The notes: generated by a model from the sequence alone, not told the origin. A DNA stretch of 8,129 nucleotides from Flavobacteriales bacterium (GCA_020854015.1 JADZGG010000345.1:1-8129), one strand, 5' to 3'. Shown: positions 1 through 7,638, counted from the stretch's first letter. Program-made: numbers and translations.

Positions 1-1912
1 CTTCGGCCGCACTCAACTCATTCAGCCCCACCGGCGCCCCAATGCAGGTGCAGGTGCTGTTGAACACATCGTTGTAAGTATCAACGCTACCGTCATTGCA
101 CGAGGTGCCGGGCAGAGCGGGACCACTGGGAACTCCGAAGCAGTCAGCCACGGGAGCACCCTGCGCAGTGGCCATGGCACCCAATGAGAGATCCTGGTAG
201 CTGCCCGTGTTCGAGATCACCAGCTTGATGGCACGTACCATGTATCGGTCTCCTGGAATGAACTGGACCGCGGAGGTGAAGGACGTACCGATCACTGGCG
301 TCGGCGTAACGCGCACGAACTGACCTGCGACCGTGTCGATGCGATAGATGAGGTAGCCATCCACCGGTTCAGGTGAGGCGGTCCAGTTGAAGGTGGCGTA
401 CCATGTGCTGTTCGTGACGATGAGATCCGTTGGCGGCGCGAGATATTGCTGCCTCAGGGAAGGATCACCCATCAGGGCCATGTGGCCACGGCTCATGCTC
501 TGTCCCTGCCAACCGCCGTTCTGCAAGCTGAGATCCTGATTGGTGTTGTTCATGGAGCGCCAAGCGCAGTAGCCGATCGGCTCACCCATCGCCATCGGGT
601 GGAAGAACCAGTTCGGAATTCCGGACCACACATGGGTAAGAGCCTTGCCACTGGCCAACATCGCACGCAGGCAGTTGTCCTCGTTGTCCCAATCGCCATA
701 GTAACTGCCGAAGGACATGTTGAAGACCCCACCAGCTGGAGCGGCCGCCAAGCCGGGTGTGGTGATCCCGTTATTGGTGCCGATGAAGGTGACCTGACCG
801 TTGGTCCCGACCCCTTGAAGCCCCGTACCGGAATGGTAGGTCCACAAGTTGTCGGTGGTCGTGAACGTATTGATGAAGGGACCCGAACTGGGAGGCTGAT
901 CGGTGAGCGATGTCGGGCCCGTGCTCGTCGTGAGGCTCATGTACCCGCTGGATGCGAGCGGGTTGTTCACCCATTGCAGGTCATCGAACACGATGGATGT
1001 GGCCGGCACCACCAAAGCCTTGATCTTCCACTGGTGTGCCTTGCTCAAATAGGATTGAAGCAACTGCACTTCACTTTGCGGGAACGCAGGAAGTTCGCTC
1101 AGATCCACCCGACCCACTTGAAGTTCCAACGGAGAAGGGAAGTCGCTCTGATCGAACTTGCCATCACCCGGCACATTGTGGTTCCAAAGGTGGACACCGT
1201 TCGCATTGTTAACGGTCGCATCGGTCCATGTACCGTTCATTTCACCGTAGTAGCCGTCACAGGCCCAGGCGCCACGATGCTCGGTATGCCCATCGGGGTT
1301 GGTGTTGCCGGAGTAGGGCACTGCCACATGGCCGAGAACATAAACGGCCTTCACCTGCCCAGGTGCCGCCGTGTAATGCGCCTGCACAAGTGCATGTACT
1401 GCTTGGGGCGTCGTACCTGGTATCACCTCCTCGCGTTCCACCCACCAGCCATCGCCAAGCAGGTCGACCTCCAACTGCACCACTTCAGGAGCGAGTTGCT
1501 GTGCGATGGTGGCATCCACCAACAACACAATGGTCCCGCGTTGCTCAACCGGTGGTCGGGTGATGCTCGAAAGCACGTAGCCATAACCTGTCCCCGAAGC
1601 CGTGCGCGTCACCTTGTACTCATAGACCACCTCGGCCAACACGCCATTATCAACGTATTGTGTAGCACTCCCGGTCAGATTCGCAAGAGCACTGCCCCAG
1701 CTCGTGGCCCCTTGGATCCGGCGATAGACCGCGTAGGCGGTAGCTCCTGAATAGGGCTCCCAGGTGACCGTAATGGATGGCGGCGTGGCTTGGACCGTGG
1801 CGGAAAGCTGCACGGCGCCTTTGCGTGAAGGAGATTGGGCACAGGCCAGCAGTTCAACCATCACGCAAGCGAGCAAGGTGACCTGTTTCAGGCCAGAAGC
1901 AAAGATCCTCAT
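1..1912 (-). CDS. Secreted gingipain-like (peptidase C25 fold) protein with FnIII domains, C-terminus outside window
   Basis: This reading frame is open for 637 codons from ATG at 1912 to the left edge; a second ATG at 1920 meets a stop after three codons, so 1912 is the start. Residues 1-26 form a signal peptide (hydrophobic core, then ACAQ). Residues ~33-120 and ~490-585 look like fibronectin III domains (a TVTWEPYSGATAYAVYRR-like strand; FNWTASPEPVDGYLIYR). Between them lies a C25/gingipain-like core: VYVLGHVAVP (190-199), an acidic D219-G-Y-Y, VGR (266-268), and the family's hallmark LMGDPSL (480-486). The catalytic His and Cys seem to be missing: GHG reads GTG (362-364) and the Cys site reads S400-F401. 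Residues 589-625 form a Cys module (C591, C605, C621, C623) typical of Bacteroidota surface proteins. Export by the type IX system is inferred, because the sorting domain would lie beyond the edge. Role unknown; an adhesin-like or inactive protease homologue is likely. The C25 relationship rests on motif reading only. Confidence 0.7.
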   Translation of the reverse strand, partial: MRIFASGLKQVTLLACVMVELLACAQSPSRKGAVQLSATVQATPPSITVTWEPYSGATAYAVYRRIQGATSWGSALANLTGSATQYVDNGVLAEVVYEYKVTRTASGTGYGYVLSSITRPPVEQRGTIVLLVDATIAQQLAPEVVQLEVDLLGDGWWVEREEVIPGTTPQAVHALVQAHYTAAPGQVKAVYVLGHVAVPYSGNTNPDGHTEHRGAWACDGYYGEMNGTWTDATVNNANGVHLWNHNVPGDGKFDQSDFPSPLELQVGRVDLSELPAFPQSEVQLLQSYLSKAHQWKIKALVVPATSIVFDDLQWVNNPLASSGYMSLTTSTGPTSLTDQPPSSGPFINTFTTTDNLWTYHSGTGLQGVGTNGQVTFIGTNNGITTPGLAAAPAGGVFNMSFGSYYGDWDNEDNCLRAMLASGKALTHVWSGIPNWFFHPMAMGEPIGYCAWRSMNNTNQDLSLQNGGWQGQSMSRGHMALMGDPSLRQQYLAPPTDLIVTNSTWYATFNWTASPEPVDGYLIYRIDTVAGQFVRVTPTPVIGTSFTSAVQFIPGDRYMVRAIKLVISNTGSYQDLSLGAMATAQGAPVADCFGVPSGPALPGTSCNDGSVDTYNDVFNSTCTCIGAPVGLNELSAAE

Positions 1913-1995
1913 GTGTTCATGCAGGGCCGTCGACCGGACCGAATGCGCAAAGATGGCTCATTCCCAGCGGGTTGTCCACCGCGGTAGTGAACGGG

Positions 1996-3783
1996 CTATA
2001 CCAAGGGTCCGGAGCCGGGAGCAGGCGAAGCGATGGCCTCGTTCATACCCCGCTTGAGGTCCTCCACGGTCTTCGCTGGAAGCTTGGTGAGGTCCAAGAG
2101 CATCAATCCATCCAGAGCATCATTGAAACGCGGGTCGCTATTGAACCCGATGATGCGCGCATTGAGCAGCAGGTACTTCTTCAACAACACAGGCACGCTG
2201 GATTCCTTGGGCTCGATGTCCGCTATCAAACGGTCCAACTTCTTCAGGTCCTCTCCGCTCGCAGCGATAAGGGCTTCGCTATCCCCCTGGTCCTGTTTGA
2301 TGTCGAAACGGTTCCGAGGGTGAACGTGGCGGGCCAGGTCATCGTCGTAGTGGTGCTGTTTGACGAACTCGATGATCAGTCCACGTGAGAAGCGACTGTA
2401 GTTGCTGCTGATGCTCACCGGACCGATCAGGTAGCGGTGGTCAGGATGATTCAGCAAGTGGATGAGCAGACCCCGCCAGAGCAGGAACAATGGAAGCCTG
2501 TGCTTCTGGTAATCCGGAGATACGAAGCTTCTCCCAAGTTCGAAGCTCTGCGCCAGTATGCGCTCCATGGGGCGGTCCATGCGGAACAGGGTCTGCGTGT
2601 AGAACCCACGCTTCCCGTAACGCTCCATGATGCGGGTACCATCACCGATCCGATAGGCACCGGCCAGTTGCTGCTTCTCCCGGTCCCAGAGGAACAGGTG
2701 ATCGTAGTACAGGTCGAACTCGTCGAGGTCGATCCGTTTGTTGGTGCCTTCGCCTACCGCCCGGAAGCTGATCTCCCGCTCCCGACCGATCTCCCGAAGG
2801 ATAAGCGGGATCCGCTCACTGGGTGCGAGGTACAGGTCGAACTCAGCCTGACTGCTGAGCTTCAGATCGTCAAGTGTGGCAAGCTCCCGTTGGATGGCCC
2901 CTGCTTCCACCGGATCCACCACCCGTTTGGGCTTTCGGGGAAACCGGAGCGGTCGGAACTGCTCGCGTTTCACGTGCACACCGCTTCCCAACGCGTACGT
3001 CTTCGCCCGAAGGTAGCGACCCAACTGTTCCACGGAACCGAAAGCGGCGATGTCCTTCGCCGCGATGGGTTTGCCGATGCGCATGCGAACACTTCGACCG
3101 CGCATGCGCAACATCTCGTGCGGTAGCTGAAGGGTGCGGAGGTTGGGATGGATCATGCCCAACATCTGGAAAATGAGGCTATTGGCCCCATCGAACCAGA
3201 CCGGCACCACTGACACACCGGCATGCTTGATGAGCTTGATCACCGGCGCCTTCCACCGGGGATCGGCGATGGCCTTGAGGTCAGTGCGGTAACTGCTGAC
3301 CTCCCCCGCCGGGAAGATCCCCAAGGCACCTCCGTGGGCCACATGCTCCAACGCCTGTCGCATGCCTTGGAAGCTGCTGCGCGTGGTGACCTGCTCGAAG
3401 GGGTTCACACCGATGAAGCGGTCCTTCAATGGCTCTAGTTGCTGCAGCATGAAGTTGGCCATCACCTTCACATCGCCACGCACGCGGTCCATCACGTGCA
3501 TCAAGGCCAGCCCATCGATGGCGCCGTAGGGGTGATTGGCCACGAAGACCAAACCACCGTCCTTGGGCACTTGCGCAAGGTCCTCAGCGTCCACTTCGAG
3601 ATGAAGGTCCAGGTGGGCGAAGAGCGCCTGGATGAAGTCTGTTCCGGGCTTGTGCTCCAGTTCGTTGTAGAAGCGCTCCAAGCGGTTCAACCCGCTCACT
3701 TCAGCAAGGAGCGGAATACGCGGATCGCCCGGCCGCATGTGACTGGCCTTGGCCAGTTCGGAAGGATGGACCAGCTTCTTCAC
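1996..3783 (-). CDS. olsF: OlsF-type bifunctional aminolipid acyltransferase (PlsC-like domain plus OlsB-like GNAT domain)
   Basis: This 595-residue protein carries two acyltransferase domains. The N-terminal half is a PlsC/LPLAT domain with NHPYGAID (H84, D90), the FPAGE box (157-161) and VPVWFDGANS (193-202), matching the O-acyltransferase step. Residues ~335-500 resemble the hemolysin/OlsB acetyltransferase-5 fold (ISFRAVGEG, YYDHLFLWD, LAGAYRIGDG, SFVSPDYQ), matching the N-acylation of an amino acid by a 3-hydroxyacyl chain. In known OlsF proteins the two halves together make ornithine lipid; in Bacteroidota the acylated amino acid may instead be glycine, serine or lysine, which the sequence does not settle. 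It should act at the cytoplasmic face of the inner membrane. The GTG at 3783 is chosen because the following VKKLV....ELAKA matches the usual N-terminus of Bacteroidota homologues as I remember them. A GTG at 3837 overlapping the upstream stop is possible. The open frame upstream to 4128 is antisense-like composition inside the neighbouring gene. It follows the transglutaminase-like gene by 50 bp. Confidence 0.82.
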   Translation of the reverse strand: MKKLVHPSELAKASHMRPGDPRIPLLAEVSGLNRLERFYNELEHKPGTDFIQALFAHLDLHLEVDAEDLAQVPKDGGLVFVANHPYGAIDGLALMHVMDRVRGDVKVMANFMLQQLEPLKDRFIGVNPFEQVTTRSSFQGMRQALEHVAHGGALGIFPAGEVSSYRTDLKAIADPRWKAPVIKLIKHAGVSVVPVWFDGANSLIFQMLGMIHPNLRTLQLPHEMLRMRGRSVRMRIGKPIAAKDIAAFGSVEQLGRYLRAKTYALGSGVHVKREQFRPLRFPRKPKRVVDPVEAGAIQRELATLDDLKLSSQAEFDLYLAPSERIPLILREIGREREISFRAVGEGTNKRIDLDEFDLYYDHLFLWDREKQQLAGAYRIGDGTRIMERYGKRGFYTQTLFRMDRPMERILAQSFELGRSFVSPDYQKHRLPLFLLWRGLLIHLLNHPDHRYLIGPVSISSNYSRFSRGLIIEFVKQHHYDDDLARHVHPRNRFDIKQDQGDSEALIAASGEDLKKLDRLIADIEPKESSVPVLLKKYLLLNARIIGFNSDPRFNDALDGLMLLDLTKLPAKTVEDLKRGMNEAIASPAPGSGPLV

Positions 3784-3833
3784 CCGTGTTCGCTTCGCTT
3801 CAAATGTACCCAGCGCGTTCCGCCCGTGAAAGG

Positions 3834-4757
3834 TCACACGTCCAAGGTGCCCACGATGTCCTCTTCCATCACTTCCCCGCCCGGATGGTCGCGGGTGTAG
3901 TCCATGTTGATCCAGCGTTGGCCTTTCTCGTCGGTATGGTAGAAGAGGTTGGCATGCGCCGCCTGTTCCTTGAAGAGCTGGGTGCGTATCAACCAGGCCA
4001 CACGTTCCATGTCCTTGGCATTGCCGACGAGCAGTTCCGGGTAGATGTGGCCGGTGGTACGCACAAGCCGTGCCTGCCCGCCGATGGCTTTGATGCAAGC
4101 CACCATCAGCACGGCGTGGTCGTCGCAATCGCCTGCAAGAAGCTGCGCGCTCTCGCTCGCCTTGGCAAAGTACTCTCCACCTTTCACATCATTGACGTAG
4201 CGCCAGTGTGAGTTGATCTCCTTGAAGATGGAGAAGCACTGGATCAACGTCGGATCGGATTGTCGCTGGGCCAGTTCGCTGAAATTGGAAGTGGCGGCCA
4301 GCACGGCGAAGGTGCGGAGCTGGGGATCCGAATGGTCCACCTTGGCCAGTAACAGGTCCCCATCAGCGAACGGTCGCAGTGTACGCGCAATGGGGAGTGG
4401 ACGGGTGCTTTCACGCACTGTGTGCAGGAACAACGCGTAGTCATGGTACAGTGCCTTGAACCCATAACCGCCGGCCATGCTGGTGATGGTGATACCCGCC
4501 AAGCCAAGCACCAGCAGAGCGTACACCAGCAACTGGAACTTCCGGACCAGAACGACCATGGCCACCAGCACCAGCACGAAGGTGAGGATGTGGTCCACCC
4601 GGTAACCTTGGCCCATGGGTATGATCAGCTCAGGAACGTAAGGGTAGAGGATCAGGAACAAGGGCACAGCGACCAGCAACCCCACGAGGTAGATCAACAG
4701 GCCGTGCGCGAACCCACCCGGTCCACTGTCATCCTCCACTTCGTTGTTCAAGCTCAT
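3834..4757 (-). CDS. Three-helix membrane protein with transglutaminase-like domain
   Basis: A 307-residue protein. Three hydrophobic segments (~19-40, 55-71, 74-93) are followed by a soluble domain. The R72-K73 pair between helices 2 and 3 suggests an N-in topology, which puts the C-terminal domain in the periplasm (inference). That domain carries a complete transglutaminase/protease-like triad: C211 in LAGDCDDHA, H237 in TGHIYPEL, and D286 in WINMDYTRDHPGG. In this superfamily such domains are thiol peptidases, amidases or crosslinking enzymes; the substrate here cannot be read from the sequence. The ATG at 4757 is preferred; an in-frame GTG at 4772 would add five residues. The start lies 34 bp after the stop of the M49-like lipoprotein gene and the stop lies 50 bp before olsF, so co-transcription is likely. 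No frameshift or missing triad residue is seen. Without homologues at hand I cannot assign a narrower subfamily. Confidence 0.8.
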   Translation of the reverse strand: MSLNNEVEDDSGPGGFAHGLLIYLVGLLVAVPLFLILYPYVPELIIPMGQGYRVDHILTFVLVLVAMVVLVRKFQLLVYALLVLGLAGITITSMAGGYGFKALYHDYALFLHTVRESTRPLPIARTLRPFADGDLLLAKVDHSDPQLRTFAVLAATSNFSELAQRQSDPTLIQCFSIFKEINSHWRYVNDVKGGEYFAKASESAQLLAGDCDDHAVLMVACIKAIGGQARLVRTTGHIYPELLVGNAKDMERVAWLIRTQLFKEQAAHANLFYHTDEKGQRWINMDYTRDHPGGEVMEEDIVGTLDV

Positions 4758-4791
4758 CGTGGTACTGGCCACATGGACCGTGCCGAAGGGG

Positions 4792-6462
4792 TCAAGGAAC
4801 GAGGCCCAAAGTCTTCAGGCCTTGCTCGAACACCACATCCACCGGAATGGAGGCGGCCTTCAAGCGGTCCAGGTCCTTCTGAAGCACGTTGCTGACGGTG
4901 CCCTTCTCCTCCATCAGTGTGCGGACCTCTTCGATGACCCCATCGCCTTGCAGGCGAAGGATGATGCCACTGAGCTCGTCAATGGTCGCTCGCATCTTCG
5001 CTTCCACAACGCTGTACGTGCCGTCCGAGTTCCGTACGAAGGCCCCGCGCTCCAGAAAGAAGTTGAAGCGCATCATGTTCGCACGACCGTGGGCGCTGCT
5101 GGCGCCGAATCGCACCGAGCGGAAAATACCGGCCATGAAGGTGACATAGTCGTTCATGGCACTGCCTTCGGTGACCACACCCTTGTCCCGCAACACTTCA
5201 AGCATGAAGAGACCGAGGATATCGGCCTTCCCTTCCTCCAACGCACCATGTTGCTCCAACAGGGCTTCGCGCACAGTTCCCTTGCCCTTGATGGTGTTCT
5301 TGATCCCCAGACCATGGGCCACTTCATGGAACATCACCTCCGAAAAGAAGGAATTGAAATCGATGAACTTGCGCTGGTCCGGTGAGACGAGGACATCTGC
5401 GATCGGCACGAGGATCCGGTCGAACTTGGCGCGCATGGCGTTCTTGAATTGCAAGCGCCGTGTTCCCTTCTTGAGCTGGATCTCCTCGTCGTTCGGCAGG
5501 TTGACGGCGATGGTCTTGCCACCGGCGTTGCAATCACCCGCATAGTAGATCACATCATAGGCACCGAGTTGGCTGTCACTGCCCGGGGATTCGGCCTTGT
5601 ACTGGTCATCCACAGGTAGGCTTCGTTGAAGCTCCGGCAACATGGTCGCGAACCGCGCCAGGCGCACTGACCATTCCTGATCCTTAACGGCCAGGTAGCA
5701 GGCGTGGGAGGCCTTATGACCGAACAATTCATCCTCATAGGTCTCGATCGGCCCAATGATCACGTCGATCGCGTTGTTATGCATGTCCAGCCAAGCCATG
5801 TCGCTGGCCGAGTAATCGTCAGTGAGCAGTGCCTGAGCCCGGGCTTCGAGGTAGTTCCGCGTCCCAGGATCCTCGGCAAATGCCGCCGCTTCGCGCAACA
5901 GGCCTGCCGCCCGCCCCACTTCGGGTTTGAACATGACGTGGTATGGTATGGCGACAAGCTCGCCCTTCTCGTTACGCCGTATGAACGTGTACAGGCTCTT
6001 CTTCTCCGGGGACTCCCAAGCATCGAACTCCGCTTTGGTCATGTCCGGTGGATAGTAGCGTGCCCCGAGGGGCTTCTCGCCCACACCATCCATGAACGGC
6101 TTGTTACCATCCAGGCGATCCCAGGGGCCATAGTTCAACCTGAAGAAGTGTACGGTCTCCTCATTCATGTCCTTGGACGGTAGGCTGTCCGGCCTACCCC
6201 AAGCCTCCTGCCAGAAGAGCCCATCCATGATGCGCGCGGCTTCGATCAAGAGAGGGATCATCCGCCGATCAGCGCTCGATAGTCGGGTGGTGTCCGTGGT
6301 CAGGGCCACGGTAGCATAGATCTCAGGTCGAACGCGTGCATCGAGCATGGCGCTATCCACATGCAGGGTGTTGGAGCGCACCGGCCCACCGGAACCATCG
6401 CAGCCCACCATGGCAAAAAGGAGACCCACAAAGGGGCTAAGGGGCAGGGTTCGGGAGAGCAT
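4792..6462 (-). CDS. Lipoprotein related to dipeptidyl peptidase III (M49), zinc metallopeptidase
   Basis: A 556-residue protein with a lipoprotein signal: a hydrophobic N-terminus ending in MVGC with C21 as the lipidated residue, followed by a Gly/Ser-rich linker. The zinc site is HEVAH (H379, E380, H383) with EEGKAD (409-414), where E410 is the likely third ligand. The AVNLPNDEEI strand (N321, P323, N324) resembles the substrate-binding NxPN segment of DPP III. Together these identify an M49-like peptidase, which removes dipeptides from the N-terminus of short peptides. Most M49 enzymes have the hexapeptide HEXXGH; the pentapeptide form is known from Caldithrix abyssi DPP III. The protein is shorter than the roughly 700-residue eukaryotic enzymes. 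The ATG at 6462 gives the signal peptide directly. It is the first gene of the minus-strand cluster, divergent from the M23 peptidase gene. Membrane anchoring suggests work on peptides in the periplasm or at the surface (inference); actual dipeptidyl activity is not shown. Confidence 0.85.
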   Translation of the reverse strand: MLSRTLPLSPFVGLLFAMVGCDGSGGPVRSNTLHVDSAMLDARVRPEIYATVALTTDTTRLSSADRRMIPLLIEAARIMDGLFWQEAWGRPDSLPSKDMNEETVHFFRLNYGPWDRLDGNKPFMDGVGEKPLGARYYPPDMTKAEFDAWESPEKKSLYTFIRRNEKGELVAIPYHVMFKPEVGRAAGLLREAAAFAEDPGTRNYLEARAQALLTDDYSASDMAWLDMHNNAIDVIIGPIETYEDELFGHKASHACYLAVKDQEWSVRLARFATMLPELQRSLPVDDQYKAESPGSDSQLGAYDVIYYAGDCNAGGKTIAVNLPNDEEIQLKKGTRRLQFKNAMRAKFDRILVPIADVLVSPDQRKFIDFNSFFSEVMFHEVAHGLGIKNTIKGKGTVREALLEQHGALEEGKADILGLFMLEVLRDKGVVTEGSAMNDYVTFMAGIFRSVRFGASSAHGRANMMRFNFFLERGAFVRNSDGTYSVVEAKMRATIDELSGIILRLQGDGVIEEVRTLMEEKGTVSNVLQKDLDRLKAASIPVDVVFEQGLKTLGLVP

Positions 6463-6488
6463 CGTTCAGGATCTTTAACAGAAGGGCA

Positions 6489-6496
6489 CAAAGATG
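6489..6496 (-). promoter_or_regulatory. Weak -7-like element upstream of the M49-like lipoprotein gene
   Basis: On the minus strand this reads CATCTTTG, one mismatch from the Bacteroidota -7 consensus TAnnTTTG, 26 bases before the ATG at 6462. I see no good TTG at the expected -33 distance. The element sits inside a perfect inverted repeat (GGGCA at 6484-6488, TGCCC at 6495-6499, loop of six). It may be chance. Confidence 0.25.
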
Positions 6497-6590
6497 CCCA
6501 AACACCTGCCACCCGGGCTCATTCGAACCATCCTGCACGGACACGGACGGCCCCCTGGATCCCTGTTGGAACCTTTTCAGATCCATGGGG

Positions 6591-6620
6591 TTGCATGGTC
6601 CGCTTCGGCGGTTAGTTTTG
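6591..6620 (+). promoter_or_regulatory. Bacteroidota-type promoter for the M23 peptidase gene
   Basis: TTG at 6591-6593 is followed after 19 bases by TAGTTTTG at 6613-6620, an exact match to the Bacteroidota housekeeping sigma consensus TTG-N(about 19)-TAnnTTTG. Transcription would be expected to start roughly five to eight bases downstream, almost at the ATG at 6630, so the transcript would have little or no leader. The match is seen in the sequence; activity is inferred. Confidence 0.6.
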
Positions 6621-6629
6621 CGCGCGCCG

Positions 6630-7535
6630 ATGAAAGTCGCCCACCTCCTCCTCACCTTGTCCATGGCTTTCGGGCCATGGCATCTGCTGCGTGGCCAATC
6701 CGATCTGGACACGCTGGCCATCGGTGGCGCGGAGGAGATCGGCCCCTACGAGGACATGGACGTTCCGGAGCTCATCGACGGCAATTCGGACCGTTCGCTG
6801 CTGGAGCGGGAGGACTCGCTATCCCTCATCCCTGGCTATCAGCTTTACGGCGGTTGGAACACGGAATCGATCTTCGGTCGCACCGCCATGCCGCTCGCTC
6901 TGAAGGACACCGTACGTCTGTGCCTTTCAAACGAAGCTTGCGACCACGCCATGCCGGTCTGTGGCGATGTGACCTCGCCTTTTGGTCCGCGTCGCGGCCG
7001 GATGCACTACGGCATCGACCTCGAACTTGACAATGGCGACCCGGTGGTGGCCGCCTTTGAAGGCATGGTGCGCATCAGCCGATACAACAGCACCTTTGGT
7101 AACGTGGTCGTAGTGCGGCACAGCAATGGACTTGAAACGCTCTACGCTCATCTGAGCCAGCGCAATGTGGAGCCCGGCGATCACGTGGAAGCTGGCGATA
7201 TGCTCGGACTTGGAGGCAGCACGGGACGGTCAACGGGTGACCATCTGCATTTCGAGGTACGCTATCTGGACCAACCCATCGATCCCCAGCAGGTGTTCGA
7301 TGTGCAGAACGGCGAACTGAAGACCCGCGATTTCGACCTGCATGCAGGCGTTTTCGCACAGATCGCGAAGGCCAAAGCTGAATCCGCTCGTACGAAATAC
7401 CATACGGTTCGCCGCGGAGACACCCTGTCCTCCATCGCACGGCGCAACGGCACCTCCGTTGCCAGGTTGTGCAAGATCAATCGCATCAGCACACGGAGCA
7501 AATTGCGCGTTGGTCAGCGCATCCGGACAAGTTAG
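6630..7535 (+). CDS. Secreted M23 (LytM-type) peptidoglycan endopeptidase with C-terminal LysM domain
   Basis: A 301-residue protein. Residues 1-23 are a signal peptide (short basic start, hydrophobic core, ending ...LRGQ). The M23 domain spans ~115-225: it opens with the typical TSPFGPRRGRMHYGID and holds the full zinc and catalytic set H126 and D130 (HxxxD), H174 (YAHLSQ) and H205/H207 (HLHFE). By family knowledge the zinc ligands are H126, D130 and H207, with H174 and H205 catalytic. Residues 256-300 are a LysM domain (YHTVRRGDTLSSIARRNG), which binds peptidoglycan sugars. The enzyme should cut cross-linking peptides of the wall in the periplasm during growth or division. All key residues are present, so it is not the inactive activator type. 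The ATG at 6630 is chosen because it begins the signal peptide; an in-frame ATG at 6585 lies upstream of the promoter element. It is transcribed away from the minus-strand cluster. Confidence 0.92.
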   Translation: MKVAHLLLTLSMAFGPWHLLRGQSDLDTLAIGGAEEIGPYEDMDVPELIDGNSDRSLLEREDSLSLIPGYQLYGGWNTESIFGRTAMPLALKDTVRLCLSNEACDHAMPVCGDVTSPFGPRRGRMHYGIDLELDNGDPVVAAFEGMVRISRYNSTFGNVVVVRHSNGLETLYAHLSQRNVEPGDHVEAGDMLGLGGSTGRSTGDHLHFEVRYLDQPIDPQQVFDVQNGELKTRDFDLHAGVFAQIAKAKAESARTKYHTVRRGDTLSSIARRNGTSVARLCKINRISTRSKLRVGQRIRTS

Positions 7536-7572
7536 AGTCGGGTCCGACCGCTCCAGGAGCCTCCCTTTCCGC

Positions 7573-7595
7573 CAAGCATTTTCGCTTGAACTTTT
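7573..7595 (+). terminator. Possible weak hairpin between convergent genes
   Basis: CAAGC (7573-7577) and GCTTG (7584-7588) can pair around a six-base loop, followed by AACTTTT. The stem has only five pairs and the T-run is short, so this is a weak candidate for ending the M23 gene transcript. The rest of the 103-bp gap (7536-7638) holds two tiny inverted repeats (7537-7548 and 7550-7560) and nothing that looks coding. Confidence 0.25.
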
Positions 7596-7638
7596 GATCG
7601 GGGGAATTGACCTACCGGCCTGTCGAGCCTTGTGCCGA

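Noticed and set aside
446..1750. Long plus-strand open frame of 434 codons
   Set aside because: It is antisense to the secreted C25-like gene, whose minus-strand frame shows a signal peptide and recognisable domains. The plus-strand product is rich in His, Arg and Gly with no domain pattern, as expected for a shadow frame in GC-rich DNA.
1913..1995. Possible terminator between olsF and the C25-like gene
   Set aside because: The GC-rich stretch around GTCGAC does not form a convincing stem and has no T-run, so read-through from olsF remains possible.
2437..3126. Plus-strand open frame of 229 codons
   Set aside because: It is antisense to olsF and has no recognisable domain.
3784..4128. Upstream extension of the olsF reading frame
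   Set aside because: It lies over the 3' end of the transglutaminase-like gene in another frame, and its product is Arg/His/Gly-rich with no family similarity. The GTG at 3783 gives the expected N-terminus.
4744..5385. Plus-strand open frame of 213 codons
   Set aside because: It is antisense to the M49-like lipoprotein gene across its zinc site, so the opposite strand is clearly the coding one.
6585..6629. Earlier in-frame ATG for the M23 peptidase
   Set aside because: It would add an Arg-rich stretch before the signal peptide and lies upstream of the -7 element, so it would not be on the main transcript.
7537..7560. Two adjacent short inverted repeats just after the M23 stop
   Set aside because: GTCGG-GT-CCGAC and GCTCC-A-GGAGC have loops too small for a normal hairpin and no following T-run, so I do not call them a terminator.
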